Shown in pieces: positions 13,706-34,562 of a stretch of DNA of 64,000 nucleotides (positions are counted from its first letter, which is position 1; every line of letters begins with the position of its first letter). The stretch covers positions 38,431,115-38,495,114 of the forward strand of contig NC_045138.2 of NCBI RefSeq assembly GCF_008831285.2, written 5' to 3'. Below the pieces are notes generated by a model that was given only the letters and a program-made list of their open reading frames with translations, did no database searches and was not told where the DNA came from. Both the position numbers and the translations under genes were made by a program. Origin of the DNA: Nymphaea colorata. Its lineage: Eukaryota; Streptophyta; Magnoliopsida; Nymphaeales; Nymphaeaceae.

Positions 13706-14289
13706 CATGAAGGACGATTTTGCCCTCTAAAAAAAAGGACACAACTTACAGCTTAATTATCGGGAGAGGATAAAAACAGGTCAAAGACATGGCAGTACTG
13801 TAATTAGTGAGGAAGACCGTGTGCGTTTGTGGAGTGTGAAGGGAGTTTTAGCTTCTTGCTTGAGGCCAGCGAAGCCATGTGGAGGGAGAGAGGAGGGTTG
13901 TAGGTGGAAGGTGGGGCCCACGGGCAAGGGGAAACGGACACGCTAACATCAGGGCATGTGGGACCCATCGGGAAGAAGGGCCACCGTGGCTGAGGCCGGA
14001 TACAGCTCTGCCCCGCCACCCATCTCTCTGCCCCTCCCTTTCTCCCTAATTACAGATCCACCCCTTCCCAGAGCCCCGAAATATGGTCCCCTCAAAATTC
14101 TCCAATGCGACAAGTCGCTGCATGGTTGGCAAAGCGCCTGCCTAGGGCAACCTTTTATTGTAAATAAAAAATAGGGGGAAAATGAAAAAAAAAAAACGAG
14201 TGCATATGTTTTAGGCTGTATTGAATTATTGACCTCTTCAAATTTGAAATTCTAAATTTACACTATAAAAAAATAGGTCTTTACATCAG

Positions 14290-14527
14290 TAGGGGTGTTT
14301 AGGTGACACTTCAAAATCATGCTTTGGAGTGTTTGCATGTCATCAAAATGGGTTTTAAAGAAAACTCAGATTTGACAAAACCTGGTTTTGTAGAAGAGAG
14401 TGAAATTCAAAAACCAAGTTTCGGATGTGCCACATAAACAAAATAAACAAAGTTTCTAAAACTCATTAAAAACACCTAGGTTTTACAAAACTGGATTAGA
14501 AGAGGGTGCCATCCAAATGCTCATTAA
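14290..14527. mobile_element. MITE-like element
   Basis: The left end GGGGTGTTTAGGTGACACTT and the right end AGGGTGCCATCCAAATGC are imperfect inverted repeats about 240 bases apart, with no coding content. The GTGTTTGGATGGCACC-like ends are reminiscent of plant hAT-type MITEs. Exact ends and target-site duplication were not established. Confidence 0.45.
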
Positions 14528-15593
14528 GATCTTTGCTCACGTTTTATGCTGAAAGTTATTAAAAATAGCGTCACTAATGCATTTGATCAAAATTTTTTTG
14601 GGTGGTGACACTGATACAAGCAATTTAAGAAAAGAAAAGTCACTTTCGAACGTGAAAATGGTAGCTCCAGCTTATTAAATCATCTCTTGCCATGTTTAGT
14701 GATTCATGTTTTGTGATGTATTGTAGTTTGCTTCTCAAGGAAACTCTCGTGCGTTATCTCTTTCGAGTTTCTTTATGCAATTTTTGTGAAACTAAACAAT
14801 AGGGAGAACAAATGAAGGAGGAAAAAAAAAAAGATTCTTCCTTCACATACGTTGAAAAAAGTACCACTCTTTACTTTTGGTTTTGGCTCATCACTACATT
14901 CATATTTATACAAGTTTAACTTACTTTCAATGCCAGGCAACATATGTACACCTACTTGATACCAACTTCACATGGAAAAACAAGGTTTTGAAGCTAATTC
15001 TATGGTCAAACTTGGTTTCCAACAAGATTTTAGCATCCTGAAAAATCATTTTTGGAAAATATTATGCATTCATGATAAGTTGGTCATATGTTGGAAGAGT
15101 GAATATTCTTACAGGTGAATATAAACAGAAAGTGACATTCAGGCTGCTGTCAAGAACTCGAGAGCCTTGAAGAAGAAGAGAAGGGCTTTTATAGGCCGAC
15201 GTACGTTGCCTTTTATTCCATCAATCTGATTCAGAAGCTTGCACAACGGTCGCATGGTGTTCTCGTAATAAAGGAAAGAAAGCGGGGGATTTGTTCAACC
15301 GTGCGTTCTATAATTCCTGGTCCCTCTCCCCCAGGAACTCGACAGCCAGTTGGCTTAACAGCCTCAGCAGACAGCTCTCCTTCTCTTGCTCTCTCTCATA
15401 TGTTAGTTGGTACGTGTATTCTTTTTTCTCTATATGGTAGATTTTTTGTTCTTTAAAAGTGTGAACGTTGTTCTCCGATCTTTCAATTCATTCAGTTTCT
15501 TCTTTGATCTTAGCTCTTCTTGGCAGCTAGATCTTGCCATCTTGGTCTCTCTGTTTTAAGAGAAAGCCCGCAGAAGGCAAAGGAGGAGCGAAG

Positions 15594-16264
15594 ATGAGTT
15601 ACTGGAAGGAAAAGGTTCTGCCCAAGATCAAAAAGTACTTCGACAAGCCCAGCAAGAAGAAAGCAGCTGCTGAATCTACCAAATCTTTCGATGAATCCAA
15701 GGCCAGTGATCCCTCTCTCTCTTAGATGTTATCTCTTCTCAGTTTCTTCAGTCTTTTCTTATACTTTTTCTTTTCCCATCATAAGATTCATGTCACGATT
15801 AGTTGGTGGTAGAAGAAGGAAGATATGGCCGTATTCTGATGTTTGAGTTTGGTGGGTGCAGGAAGAAATCAACAAGGAGTTTGAAGAAAAGAAAGGGGAG
15901 CTGCACCCGAAGGTTATCGAGATATATGAGGCTTCATCTGCTGAGATCAAGGTGATCTTTAAATATACATGTATACAGCAAACTTTGAAAGAAAATTGGC
16001 ATGGGATTTAAATGATCTTCGTGTTCAGATACTTGAGAATATTTATATAGATATATATTGGAAGGGATATGCGTAGGGGACGAGTAGACCAATTATGGAG
16101 GTAACATTTTTAGTGACTTGGTGTAGTTGTTGATGCTGCAGGTAATTGTTAAGGAGCGTAAGGCCTCCGGCTTAAAGAAGCACTCCGCAGCTGTCCAAAA
16201 GTTCCTCGACGAGTTGGCGAAAATCGGTATGTAATCTCACATGTATTTCTTTAGCTTTTCTCTT

Positions 16265-16296
<32 letters not shown>

Positions 16297-17077
16297 CACA
16301 CGAGTGAAAAGCGATGGTCGAAATCGGATGTCTGATATAGAGCAATCCTTTCATCTTTCGTGAAATTTCATCAATAGATTCGTTTTCGGTGATTCTTTTT
16401 ATAGAGAGAAATTTAGAGGCTTTGAAACATCTGTACAATTGAATTTCAAAGAACCGCCGACGACCCGTAAAGTATGAACACTATGGGTTGTATACATTCA
16501 AGTGATTGAATGGTTGAAGAAAATGAAAAGATTTGCACAAGTATTGAAAAAATATATGTGCTCAAACAAAAAGATAGTTTTAAAGTGTGCAAGAATCAAT
16601 GGCTCATGACGTATAAAAGCCTTGCGATTTCCAAGAAAATTATAGATGAATTATGTGATACATATTTTCAGAAATATTGAGGGAATAAAAATGGAAAAAG
16701 AAGAACGATGAATGATGTTGCTTTATTGACATGACCAACATGGTAATTGAGCAGAGTTCCCCGGATCCAAGCACGCATGTGAAGCATCTAGCAAGTACGG
16801 GCCTGCTCTGGTCTCAACCACCGTCTTCTTCATCTTCGAGAAGGTCTCTACCTTCATACCGGTGGAGGAGAAGCCGGCGGAGGCCCCGGTGGCGGAGCCA
16901 ACTCCAGCACCAGCGGCAGAAGAGCCAGAGAAGTCGGCCACAAAAGAGGATGAAGCAGCTCCACCTCCGCCGCCGGAGGAGTGCAAGGAGGTAGAGGCCG
17001 TGGTTGAGAAGAAGGAGGAGCCGGCACCGGAGCCTTCTCCGGCTGCAGAGAAAACCGACGAGGCAGAGAAGAAATGA
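15594..17077 (+). CDS. PCAP1: Plasma membrane cation-binding protein, PCaP1/DREPP
   Basis: Predicted 201-residue protein of the DREPP family. Exons: 15594-15701, 15862-15951, 16142-16226, 16755-17077, ending in TGA. It has a basic N-terminal part (about residues 5-25, Lys-rich), the conserved FDESKEEINKEFEEKK core, the FPGSK...FIFEKVS block (about 96-130) and a Glu/Pro/Ala-rich tail. In Arabidopsis, PCaP1 binds Ca2+, Cu2+, calmodulin and phosphoinositides at the inner face of the plasma membrane. Two oddities: residue 2 is Ser, whereas Arabidopsis PCaP1 has a myristoylated Gly2; and the family-consistent first junction uses a GC donor (AAG|GCCAGT). A canonical alternative (GCCA|GTGATC joined to an acceptor 4 nt downstream) keeps the frame but fits the family less well. 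A leader intron at about 15410-15526 is possible. Confidence 0.93.
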
Positions 17078-17377
17078 AGGATGCCACAGTGAATTCGTGG
17101 CTTAATTCATTTCACCCCCATGAATTCTTCTTCTTCCTTCTTCCTTTCTCCATAATTGCAAATACTGCTTGTCTGCTGCCTCGTCTCATTCATGTCTGTT
17201 TTGTTCAATAATCATGCAAGTTGTTATACTGTAATTTATCATTCTTTCGTGGTTTTGTCCCTGCTGGTTCTTTTCCTCTCTGTGGGGGAGGGGAGGCCCC
17301 TGTATCCACTTGTGTACTTGATTGGGATTTGGAACTTGAATTGGAAAATCAACTTTCAAGCTTTGATGAGTGGACTT

Positions 17378-17378
<1 letters not shown>

Positions 17379-17432
<54 letters not shown>
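17379..17432. repeat. (CT)n(AT)n microsatellite
   Basis: A CT run passes into an AT run downstream of PCaP1. Tyr/Ile and Ser/Leu dipeptide frames across it are artefacts. Confidence 0.95.
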
Positions 17433-17434
<2 letters not shown>

Positions 17435-17703
17435 TGCCACCCAAGTTTATGGTTGTCCGCTTGGATTTCATTATGTTTTCAGAGATTCAATCATATGGAT
17501 GGGTTCACAATGTTCAATTGAAAGAGCGTATAAAACAAAATTTTGACAAACCTGAATTAATTTGTCATAATCTTCAAATATAAGGAGTTACGAAATTGCA
17601 TTGATATGCCATTTCTGAAACATATGGATTTGAAAATTCTGACGTCATTTATGAAGTCATTTTTTTCAAAAAAAAGACACAACGGCATGTGCTGGACAGT
17701 TCA

Positions 17704-17774
<71 letters not shown>

Positions 17775-17796
<22 letters not shown>

Positions 17797-18126
17797 GGTA
17801 GATTCCTTCGCAAGGAGGAATCTCTTCGCTTGAAGGCCACCCCATGAATGCATCCGGCATCCTTCTTTCACTCACACACCATGTGTTTGCTATGAGAACC
17901 GAGGATTTTCCTGCCAAATCTGACCAGAGAATCCAATATATATATATATATATAGAAAGAGAGAGAGAGATAGGAAAAGGGAGGAAGAAAGAGGAATCTC
18001 TTCTCTTCAAGGCCACCTCATGAAAGCAATGGGCGGCCTCCTTTCCCTCGGACACCATGCGTTTACCATGAGAAGCGAGGATTTCTTATGCCAATCCTTG
18101 CTAGAGAAATCCAATAATTTTATATA
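17775..18126. repeat. Diverged tandem duplication with microsatellite borders
   Basis: Two units about 176 bases long (about 17775-17950 and 17951-18126) each run from a GA tract, through GAGGAATCTCTTC and a central part with ACCATG, to AATCCAAT. An AT/GA microsatellite begins the first and joins the two. They are clearly related but diverged, so this is older than the intronic duplications elsewhere in the window. Confidence 0.8.
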
Positions 18127-21100
18127 TAAATATCAAATGATTACATAAAGATCAGATTAGATGGCTCAGGAATTCAAGTGGAGTGCTTGCAGTCCTCTCT
18201 TTGTGGTTTTAATTTTAAATATTCTTACATACCGTAATACGCAAAATTTAAAACTAGACTAGAAACATCCGTCAAACGAGGACTAAGCTAGAGGACTTAA
18301 AAAAGAAAACAGTAAACTCAGAAGGGAAAAAAAAAATCACGTTCTAAAATGTAAGAAATCCATGGATCTTCTACCATTACTTTGCATAAATTAAAACCCA
18401 ACAAGAAAAGAAAATAGAATTTAACAATTTCGTACCACACGCCAACTATACAACATAGAAAAACTTCATATCCGGACAAAGAAACACCGTTGGCAAAAAT
18501 TTATTCCTCATGATAGCAGATTATAATGTCTTCCACATGGCATCACTTTCAAATTTCTTCTTAATTACTCACCTCTCTCTCTCTCTCTCTCTCTCTAAGC
18601 TTGGTGCTGGTGGAAATTACGGACAAAATTATTGGCGAATAATGGTTGGAGGTCCACTTCAAAGTTATCCATCACATGGAATCATGGACATATGTTTGTT
18701 CCTTACACGCAATACTTGAAAGGAATGGCATTCAAAGCCATAATTTATCAACGGTCCAAAAAAGAATCCTCCCAATGGCCAGACCAAGCCAGTGGAATTC
18801 TGTTTATATTTTACCCTTGTCCTTGGCAGAATGTTTATTGAATTTGTGGTCGTCAGTTTGATTCATGTAAACACTATAACTTTGTGCCAACAAAAAGTTA
18901 TCTTTTTTTTTTTATTAACAATGACCTTTTTCGTCATTTACCATATTGGCGCACAAAAATTTCATGCATCAATAACTTAACGCGTACATAGCCAGATTCA
19001 CTTTTGTACTGGGTAGTAGGATGAAATACTCCTTGATTCGCAAATGAATCACGGCCGGTTCGATTCAATATGGGATGTTATGAACACTCGTAAGAGGGTG
19101 ACAAAATGGAAGGGATAGACTGCTGATCATCTAATAAATGGTTGGGCCCATGAAGGAAGAAGGTAAGCTTTCAAAATCAAATGCACGGCCATCACTGTCC
19201 CTTACAACTCACTTGAAAACCCACCTTTGCGTATGTACACAAACTTGCCTACGTTCAAGGACTCAAAACCACAAACTTTAGGGTGCAAACCCTAAACTTT
19301 TAATATCCAAAACATCCAACGTCTTGAATATTTGGTGTTTCAAATGGAGAAGCTAAGATCTATGAAGTGTTTAAAGACCACACATAATTTTCGGTGGGTG
19401 CATGTGAAGGGGATGGACGGGTTCAGGCAGTAATCAAATCTGACCGAAGTGGATTCTGCATAGTTGGAATTGGGTCCAGGATTTGAAGTTGATTGGATTT
19501 CATTTTTTCTTTAAGCATTCCCTAAGCTTGATGGGATCAGGGTTCATTTACCAGTGTAGCTCCTGATTCTTAAAGATTTAATATAATCCTGTGTTTGTGG
19601 GACACAGAGTAACCACAGTAGCTAGGAAATGTAGACGACGCAGGAAGCAACACGGTAAGCGGCAGTAGAGAGTGAAAACCTTTTGAAAAACTATTACATT
19701 AACATAAACGATGAGATTCAAGGAAGCGTTCTGGAGTGGAGAGATAAACAAAAGCAGGGAAGCGAATTTCAAAACGAAAGCAGGTTTCTTGGCAACTTAC
19801 TATGTGGCACAAAGGGGTGATGGTGCACTGGTCGGATCAGCGGCCAGTCGGCAGCTGATTACTGCTGCCAGCCATGGCAATGGCGTCGTCCCTTGTACTG
19901 CAAATGGGGATGCAGCAATTCACTGTTTACATGCAGAGTGGGTGAATCTCCGAGGCACCAACACAGTCGTGGATGCTGAAGAAGAGGGATTCACTCTAAT
20001 TTGGGTGGTGGGGTTGTCCTGCCATTCACCTGGAAGTGCACATAACATTGTGATTATGAATCACAAGATGAAGACGCAATATCTGTTATTTACCATAACT
20101 GGAAATCTCTCCCTCTCTTTCTCTTTTGTAAGTCTGAATTAATTCAATCCACAACATGCTCTTTGCATCAAAACTATGAAAAAGCAGCCAGAAACTTATA
20201 TATTGACAAAAAATTTCCGCAGGAATAATTTTCATTCTGGAGTTAAACAAGATAAACACGGACACAATCAAAGAGCGTTCTCATGAGAGTATCACTGACA
20301 TATGTTGAAATTAAATGGGAGTACTGCGCCGACGCCAACAGCGTGGGGAAGCTGTCTATGGGGTCGTGTCGTGGCTGGATCTGCCATCGCCTTCATGTAA
20401 GGCTGGTTTTTTGTCCTGTTTGCAGGACAGGGCAAGCTACTTTGCCATGGCTTTTTTTAGCATGAGTCTTCAGTTACCACCAAGGTAATATGAGTCCTGC
20501 TGCCTGATGGTGAATAGTTAGCGGCCGTCCATGCACATGTCCGGGACGCACTATTATAGTTAAGTACCTGAACGCTCACCAGCCGAACACAGTCCAGAAA
20601 GTACTCACAGTTAATTGACCAGGGTAAATATTGCTCCCGCTCCATTTCGCAAGCTTTAATGTTACGTTTATGCGTGATTTATGGAGAGAAAGAAGGGAGT
20701 TAAGGGTATGAGGCCATCCTGCTTGTCTTTTTTTGGAGTTTATTTTACATGCTCTAAATACCATTCATGTCGATGGGATCTTAAAGATTTTGAGGTCCCC
20801 AGTTTGTGGCAGAAGAAATCAGAGCACGGATGTTGGGATCTCCGATATTATGGAGTATCCCAATTGCATAAATATGCTGAATACTATTTTTCAAAGCGAT
20901 CTATGATCCGGTGCGTTCATTTTAAGGATGGATGGTTCAACATCAACAGCATTAATCGTAAACTTTTTGGTGGGAGTAAAAAAGTCCCGATTAAAGAGTG
21001 GTTCCATTGATGGCCATGATTTATTCCAGAAAAGAGTGAACTGGCAAAGAAGATTGATGCAACTGTTGTTGCTCATTCATTTTGGGGCCTATGCCATTTT

Positions 21101-21625
21101 TAGCCTCGTGGTCCCGGAGGTACAACCAGACAAGGCAGGACTCCCTGATGGGGACTTTGTCCCCTATGAGGTACTATTGTTTTAACATTATTGCATTTAG
21201 TAAGAAATTTAAATGATTTTAATCACTCATTTGTCAATTATTAAATTATTTCAATTTTCCATAAAGAATTAATTTGAATGTGGCTCGAGTATTAAACTCA
21301 TCTCTTCCTCCGGGTGATGTAGAATTCAAAGGCTCTTGAGTGTATCCGTTATATCAAACGATAAAAATAATACATTTATATTCGATCGCCAGAATAGTTC
21401 TCCGCTCTTTTCTGAAGAAGTTGAAATATATATGGAAGAAAACTCTTGGTTGCAGAGCCTGGTTGAACTCTGTAACAGATTGCGTTTGGCATGTTGAACT
21501 ACAAGGGGAAAAAAATCAGATCCGTTAGGAATACTTATGTTACATGGTACACACAATAATGAAACTACTCTCTGTCGCCATCTAGTTAAACAAGTGGTGA
21601 GGAAACGTCGTTTCTTGACTTGAGC

Positions 21626-30358
<8,733 letters not shown>

Positions 30359-30481
30359 CCTCTTCTCCTTCTCCTTCTTCCTCGATATCACGGTAACGGA
30401 GATATTGCCGTCTCTCCTGCTCCTCTTTCCCTCCCTCCCTCTCTCTCGCCTTCGCTCACTCGAGGAAGACGATCGCAACGG

Positions 30482-30489
30482 AACCCTAG
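30482..30489. promoter_or_regulatory. Telo-box-like motif near MCM6
   Basis: AACCCTAG lies beside the E2F-like cluster. Telo-boxes together with E2F sites are a known combination in plant S-phase promoters. The match is short. Confidence 0.4.
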
Positions 30490-30504
30490 GTCCCCTCTCT
30501 CTTG

Positions 30505-30550
30505 TTTTGGCGGGAAGAGAGGGCGTAGCGGGAAAGTTTTGCCGCCAAAA
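30505..30550. promoter_or_regulatory. E2F-like site cluster upstream of MCM6
   Basis: Within 46 bases there are three matches to E2F/DP-type motifs: TTTTGGCGGGAA (30505-30516), GCGGGAAA (30528-30535) and TTTTGCCGCCAAAA (30537-30550). They lie 147-192 bases upstream of the MCM6 start codon. E2F control of MCM genes at G1/S is well established in plants and animals; binding here is inferred. Confidence 0.75.
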
Positions 30551-32864
30551 ATGACTTCAATGACGATTACACCCCTCACTTATTGGGATTAGTACAAACG
30601 CAAAGAAGTGCTGGAACTTGTTTGGATGGTGCGTCCAAAGTCAGGAACTTGGTTATCGAGAACACGAATGAAACTGGTGAGAAGTGGTTGAGTGCCATGA
30701 CGTCATGGTGACGAAACGTTTACCACACAGAACTGATCTTCTACCGAACGTGACTGCGTTTATTTATTTGATTGTTGATGTCTACCGTTTGTTTACCGAA
30801 CTATAGATCGGCAGGCCGCTTAAATCTGCGGCTGTTTCTTTATGAAATTATTTGCACAATTAAATGTTAAAATATGCAAAAATTATATGTTTACAAAAAT
30901 GATATAATATTTTTAACGATAGTTTTAAAATATTTAGTCACTTGCCAATAGTTGGCAGCTTCCTTATTTCAATTTTCTGCACATATGTATATATATTCAT
31001 ATAACATTCATTGATGTATGTGTGAAATATACACATAAGTATGCTTATATGAAAGTACACCTGGTAATAAATTTTAAGTTTGCAGACATGCTCTGGTTGA
31101 TTGTTAGTTTGATTGTGTTATAGAAACCATGGTGTCACTATCTCACTTTTTCTCTAAACTAGTTGTTGTATCAAACACATGCTTTTCACTCCTTTATACA
31201 CTATATTCCAGTGTGTCGTATGCTTCATATAAACTTGGATGAGATATTTATATCATTCAATTTGAGTGCCATGATCACACATTTTATGATACACGAGAAT
31301 AGCATCCACAATAATCAAACAAGAGACATACATTTTATACGCCTGCCTACACGACCAGCTATGTTACGTTTCCTTGAAGCATCTTTATGTCTTTATTGTC
31401 GTATCAAAAAACAAGACGGAAGACAGTTTTCTCTGCGCAATTATTTAATATAAGAATCTTAGAGGGAAATAAGGAAACTTGAATTCGGGAATTAATGTTA
31501 AGTTGCTAACCGAAAGTGATTTGTTTAAGTGAGTGTCTTATAATACGATCCATCACCATCGCAAGTCACGTAGATGGAGAAGAGGCTTAGTTTTAAATTG
31601 AACAAAACGTTAAATGTCATTTCAACCTGACTTCTAATATATTTTGTTCCTTGTTAAGAACATGGTTTAACTGCAACTTGTGATTAATGAAGGTATTTTA
31701 AATTGGAGACGCTTCATTGCGCTTGTAAGTGTGACCGTATCACGTTGAGATTGTGATTTGTCTCATTGGATCCGGATTGCCCACGCGGATCATAACAAGA
31801 TCCTGTTCAGTCCGATTCGGTCCATTATCCACAGAGCAGTCCACTACGCACTTCTGCAACGTGTCAGGCTCCCGTTGGGTGGTATGCATGTGTGATCTCG
31901 AAAAGTGGGCCCCAATATTTACGCTGACACCCCTCAAATATATATATTTTTGAAAAGGTCCCACCCCTCGCCGGTGGTTTTTAATCTATATTATTTTTAT
32001 CAAATTCACTTGGTGCTTACATTTAACAACATTTTTATTTACTTAGCAGTACGCTGAATTTACCCAAAGTAACCAAATTTAATGTCTTAAAATATATACA
32101 TATTAATAATAGAATGAATGAGGGGCACAATATATAAATAAGCTAACGACAAGGGACATGCATACAATAATAAACACATTTTTTATAAAAATGATATTGT
32201 GTGGAAAACTACGACTTATGGGACCGTGTGGGCAACTGCCCACACAAGGCCGAACGCGTGGTTCCACCGCTGGTCAATAGATTTGAAAGTTTCAAATCCG
32301 CGTGGGTCTTAGACTGCCGCAAAAGGATCAAAGGTGATTCGAGTCGATTAGACATCACACTTAAACAATAAGCGTGGAGATTTCACCAGTGTGCAATGCG
32401 AATGAATCGGACTGCTCGTGGAACAAGACATATATTAATGCACACTAAATCAGCAAACGACTCACACACGCTAAAAGACTTTGAAATTTTCAACTTTCAG
32501 GTCTTTAGTAGCATTCTCATTTATCATACGTTTTTAAGAACTCTCCAAAAAGTTCTTATTCGTTACTTGAATTATGAAAAATGTCAAACTGTATTGCATT
32601 CATAGTGGTTTTATGTTGTTGTACGATGGAATGCTGGATGGTTAAGAATTAAAAGAACATTTATTAAAAGTAGTCGTCATAAAATCATTAGCAATAGTTT
32701 AAGGTGCAAGAATAATTCATAGTGTTTATACTTCTAGTGACATGTTTTTTATGTTATTGCTTATTTGGTAGCATCAGCATCCGGTAGACGGTGACATGAA
32801 ATTTTCAGTTGCATTCATACACAAGATGACTGCTATTTGGCTACTCAAGCAGAGCATAGCTAGA

Positions 32865-33005
32865 ACTTTTTCATGAAATGGGTCGAATAAAAGTTTTTAA
32901 ATTTTGATGCAGACTGAAATATTTATTTTTCAAAATTTATACATAAAACAAGTAATTGTTTTAAAATTTTACATGTAAATAAAATAAAAAGAGGTGGGGA
33001 TAGAG
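32865..33005 (+). repeat. Dispersed noncoding repeat, copy B
   Basis: It contains TTTTTCATGAAATG, CTGAAATAT and TTTTACATGTAAAT in the same order as 11750-11930, ending near a GGGG-type 3' border. Noncoding and diverged. Confidence 0.55.
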
Positions 33006-33802
33006 CCCATAAAGGTCTCACACTGGCTCCTCCCATGTACTCAAGTTACACACCAACGTCTGGTATTCTAAGCTATGTCCCCTTACCAAGATAAACAAGT
33101 AAAAACATGATAAAAACATTATACTTGGTTTAGTTCTGTTTTACTTCACTTAAACACACAACTTTACACACAAGACGATGAAACAAATCCAATCACAAAT
33201 GATCTTTTACTCCACAAAAAATAAGCATATACCTTCCTCCTTATCCATCACCTACAATTGAGCATAAAAAATAAAAGTACAAATTAGACTAATTCATGGA
33301 ATTCGTTGTAAGGACTTAGCTTATTATATGTATATATATATATATTTATATACACAACTAAAAATACTAAAAAAATAAGAACCGAATAAACCAATTGCCG
33401 GACAAACGTTGAGTACTATTTGGCGTTTTTTTATCAATTAAACACGAATGTAGTCACCTTAAATTTTGTTAAAGTAATGTACATTAAGTATTAAATAATT
33501 AGTTATGATCTCATTCAACGGCGTAGGCCACCTAGAGAACACACACGCACATGCGTGCGTGCACTGGACGGACACACACCCGCTGTGTACATATACAAGA
33601 GAGAGTTGACATCGGCGTTTTGTCGTCTATTTAACTCGTTCGTCGATTTCTTGCCGAGCGCACGGAATTCGTCCTTTTTCCCTCCGGAGGCCGCCGTCTG
33701 GCCCGTCTTCGGAACGCAGAATTTCGCGGTTACCGATGTTGCTCGGATTGTGTCAGGAAAGTACGTTCACTGCAGTCTAGCCTTCAAGGTCACGAAAGAG
33801 TA

Positions 33803-33833
<31 letters not shown>

Positions 33834-34562
33834 TCCATTTGTTTCTATCCTTGTCTGGCACTACTCGTTGATTTTTCAAACTAATCTGCAATTGCTGATG
33901 GAGATTGCGTGACGGGAACTCGTGGGTTTCCTGTTTGGTGGTCGTTCTAATAGTCTAAGATTACGCGCTCTCTTATCCTTCTTCGGTTTCCCTGGGCGTG
34001 TTGGCTCCGGGGTTGTAATCTTTCTCTGCCCTTTCTTTTTTGCATCCCTTTAGGTTTCTTTCTAGCAGAAGAAAATTTTTGGAAACGTTGGTTTCGTGGA
34101 AGTTGGTTTGTTAAGCTTTCCTTCTTTCGCCATTTCCTTTTGGCTGCGAATAATCGATTCTTTATGATCTGGTAATTACGTGTTCCCATAGTCTCTTGAC
34201 TCTATTCAACTAATGAACGAGAATTTCCGAAGTTTCTTCCTCTGCTCACCAACGCATCCCTCCTTCCATCTTTGATACTCAGAGTTGGGTTTCCAATAGA
34301 AAACTCCTTTTTGAACTCCAAATAACTACTGATTTGATAATGAAAGCCTTCTTTTTGGCGGCGAAGAAGTGGAGTTATAGTGTTTGGTGTTAAAATAGTG
34401 GCTGATTTTCGGTTTTCATTTTCTGGTTCAGGGAAGTTGGTTTTGGTTGGTTTGCAGCCTGTGGAGTTTTGTGATATGGAAGCGGAGGGCCGCTTTTGAT
34501 TAGTTCACCATTCTATGTTATTCTTCATCTTCTTCATCTTCATCTTTTACTTCTTTGGTGGT

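Larger units (their letters stand above)
10987..15593. other. Intergenic DNA between HUA1 and PCaP1
   Basis: No gene recognised. The first 300 bases are the GC-richer HUA1 promoter and leader. Beyond these lie AT microsatellites (about 11706-11751, 11926-11955, 12087-12106), a poly-T tract (about 12857-12880), a dispersed repeat copy (11750-11930), a SINE-like element (13507-13705), a MITE-like element (14290-14527) and then the PCaP1 promoter. The short open frames here have no recognisable protein content. Confidence 0.7.
17078..21625. other. Gene-poor, microsatellite-rich intergenic DNA
   Basis: This holds the PCaP1 3' region, long CT, AT and GA microsatellites (17379-17432, 17707-17798, 17935-17971, 18571-18597), a microsatellite-associated duplication (17775-18126) and several unassigned open frames. 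The longest plus-strand frames are 19711-20142 (143 codons), 20681-21010 (109 codons) and 20928-21185 (85 codons). None matches a family I recognise. A stretch near 20280-20460 is GC-richer than its surroundings and ends in two small hairpins followed by a T run. It may contain a lineage-specific transcript or a decayed gene; I cannot support either. Confidence 0.5.
30359..34562. other. Divergent intergenic region, MCM6 to DA2
   Basis: The left end is the MCM6 leader and promoter (CT-rich, E2F-like sites). The middle is AT-rich with no recognisable gene. It includes a dispersed repeat copy (32865-33005) and a short near-palindrome GTGTGGGCAACTGCCCACAC at 32227-32246. The right end, from about 33550, is the GC-richer DA2 promoter and leader with a CT microsatellite at about 33802-33828. 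Sites such as CAG at about 34431 and 34458 suggest a leader intron, but its donor was not resolved. Confidence 0.6.

Noticed and set aside
16723-17087. Overlapping frames on both strands across PCaP1 exon 4
   Set aside because: They are shadows of the GC-rich Glu/Pro/Ala-coding exon; only the plus frame continues the family protein.
17186-18058. Open frames rich in Tyr-Ile, Ser-Leu or Arg-Glu repeats
   Set aside because: These are translations of AT, CT and GA microsatellites, not genes.
30359-30478. Upstream in-frame ATG extending MCM6 by 40 residues
   Set aside because: The extension is a low-complexity Ser/Arg/Lys run overlapping the CT-rich leader. Plant MCM6 proteins begin at the M-(D/E)-A-F-G-G-F block at 30358.
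34515-34562. Upstream ATG giving DA2 a Phe/Ile-rich leader resembling a signal peptide
   Set aside because: DA2/GW2 proteins begin Met-Gly-Asn. The extra stretch comes from TTC-rich leader sequence.
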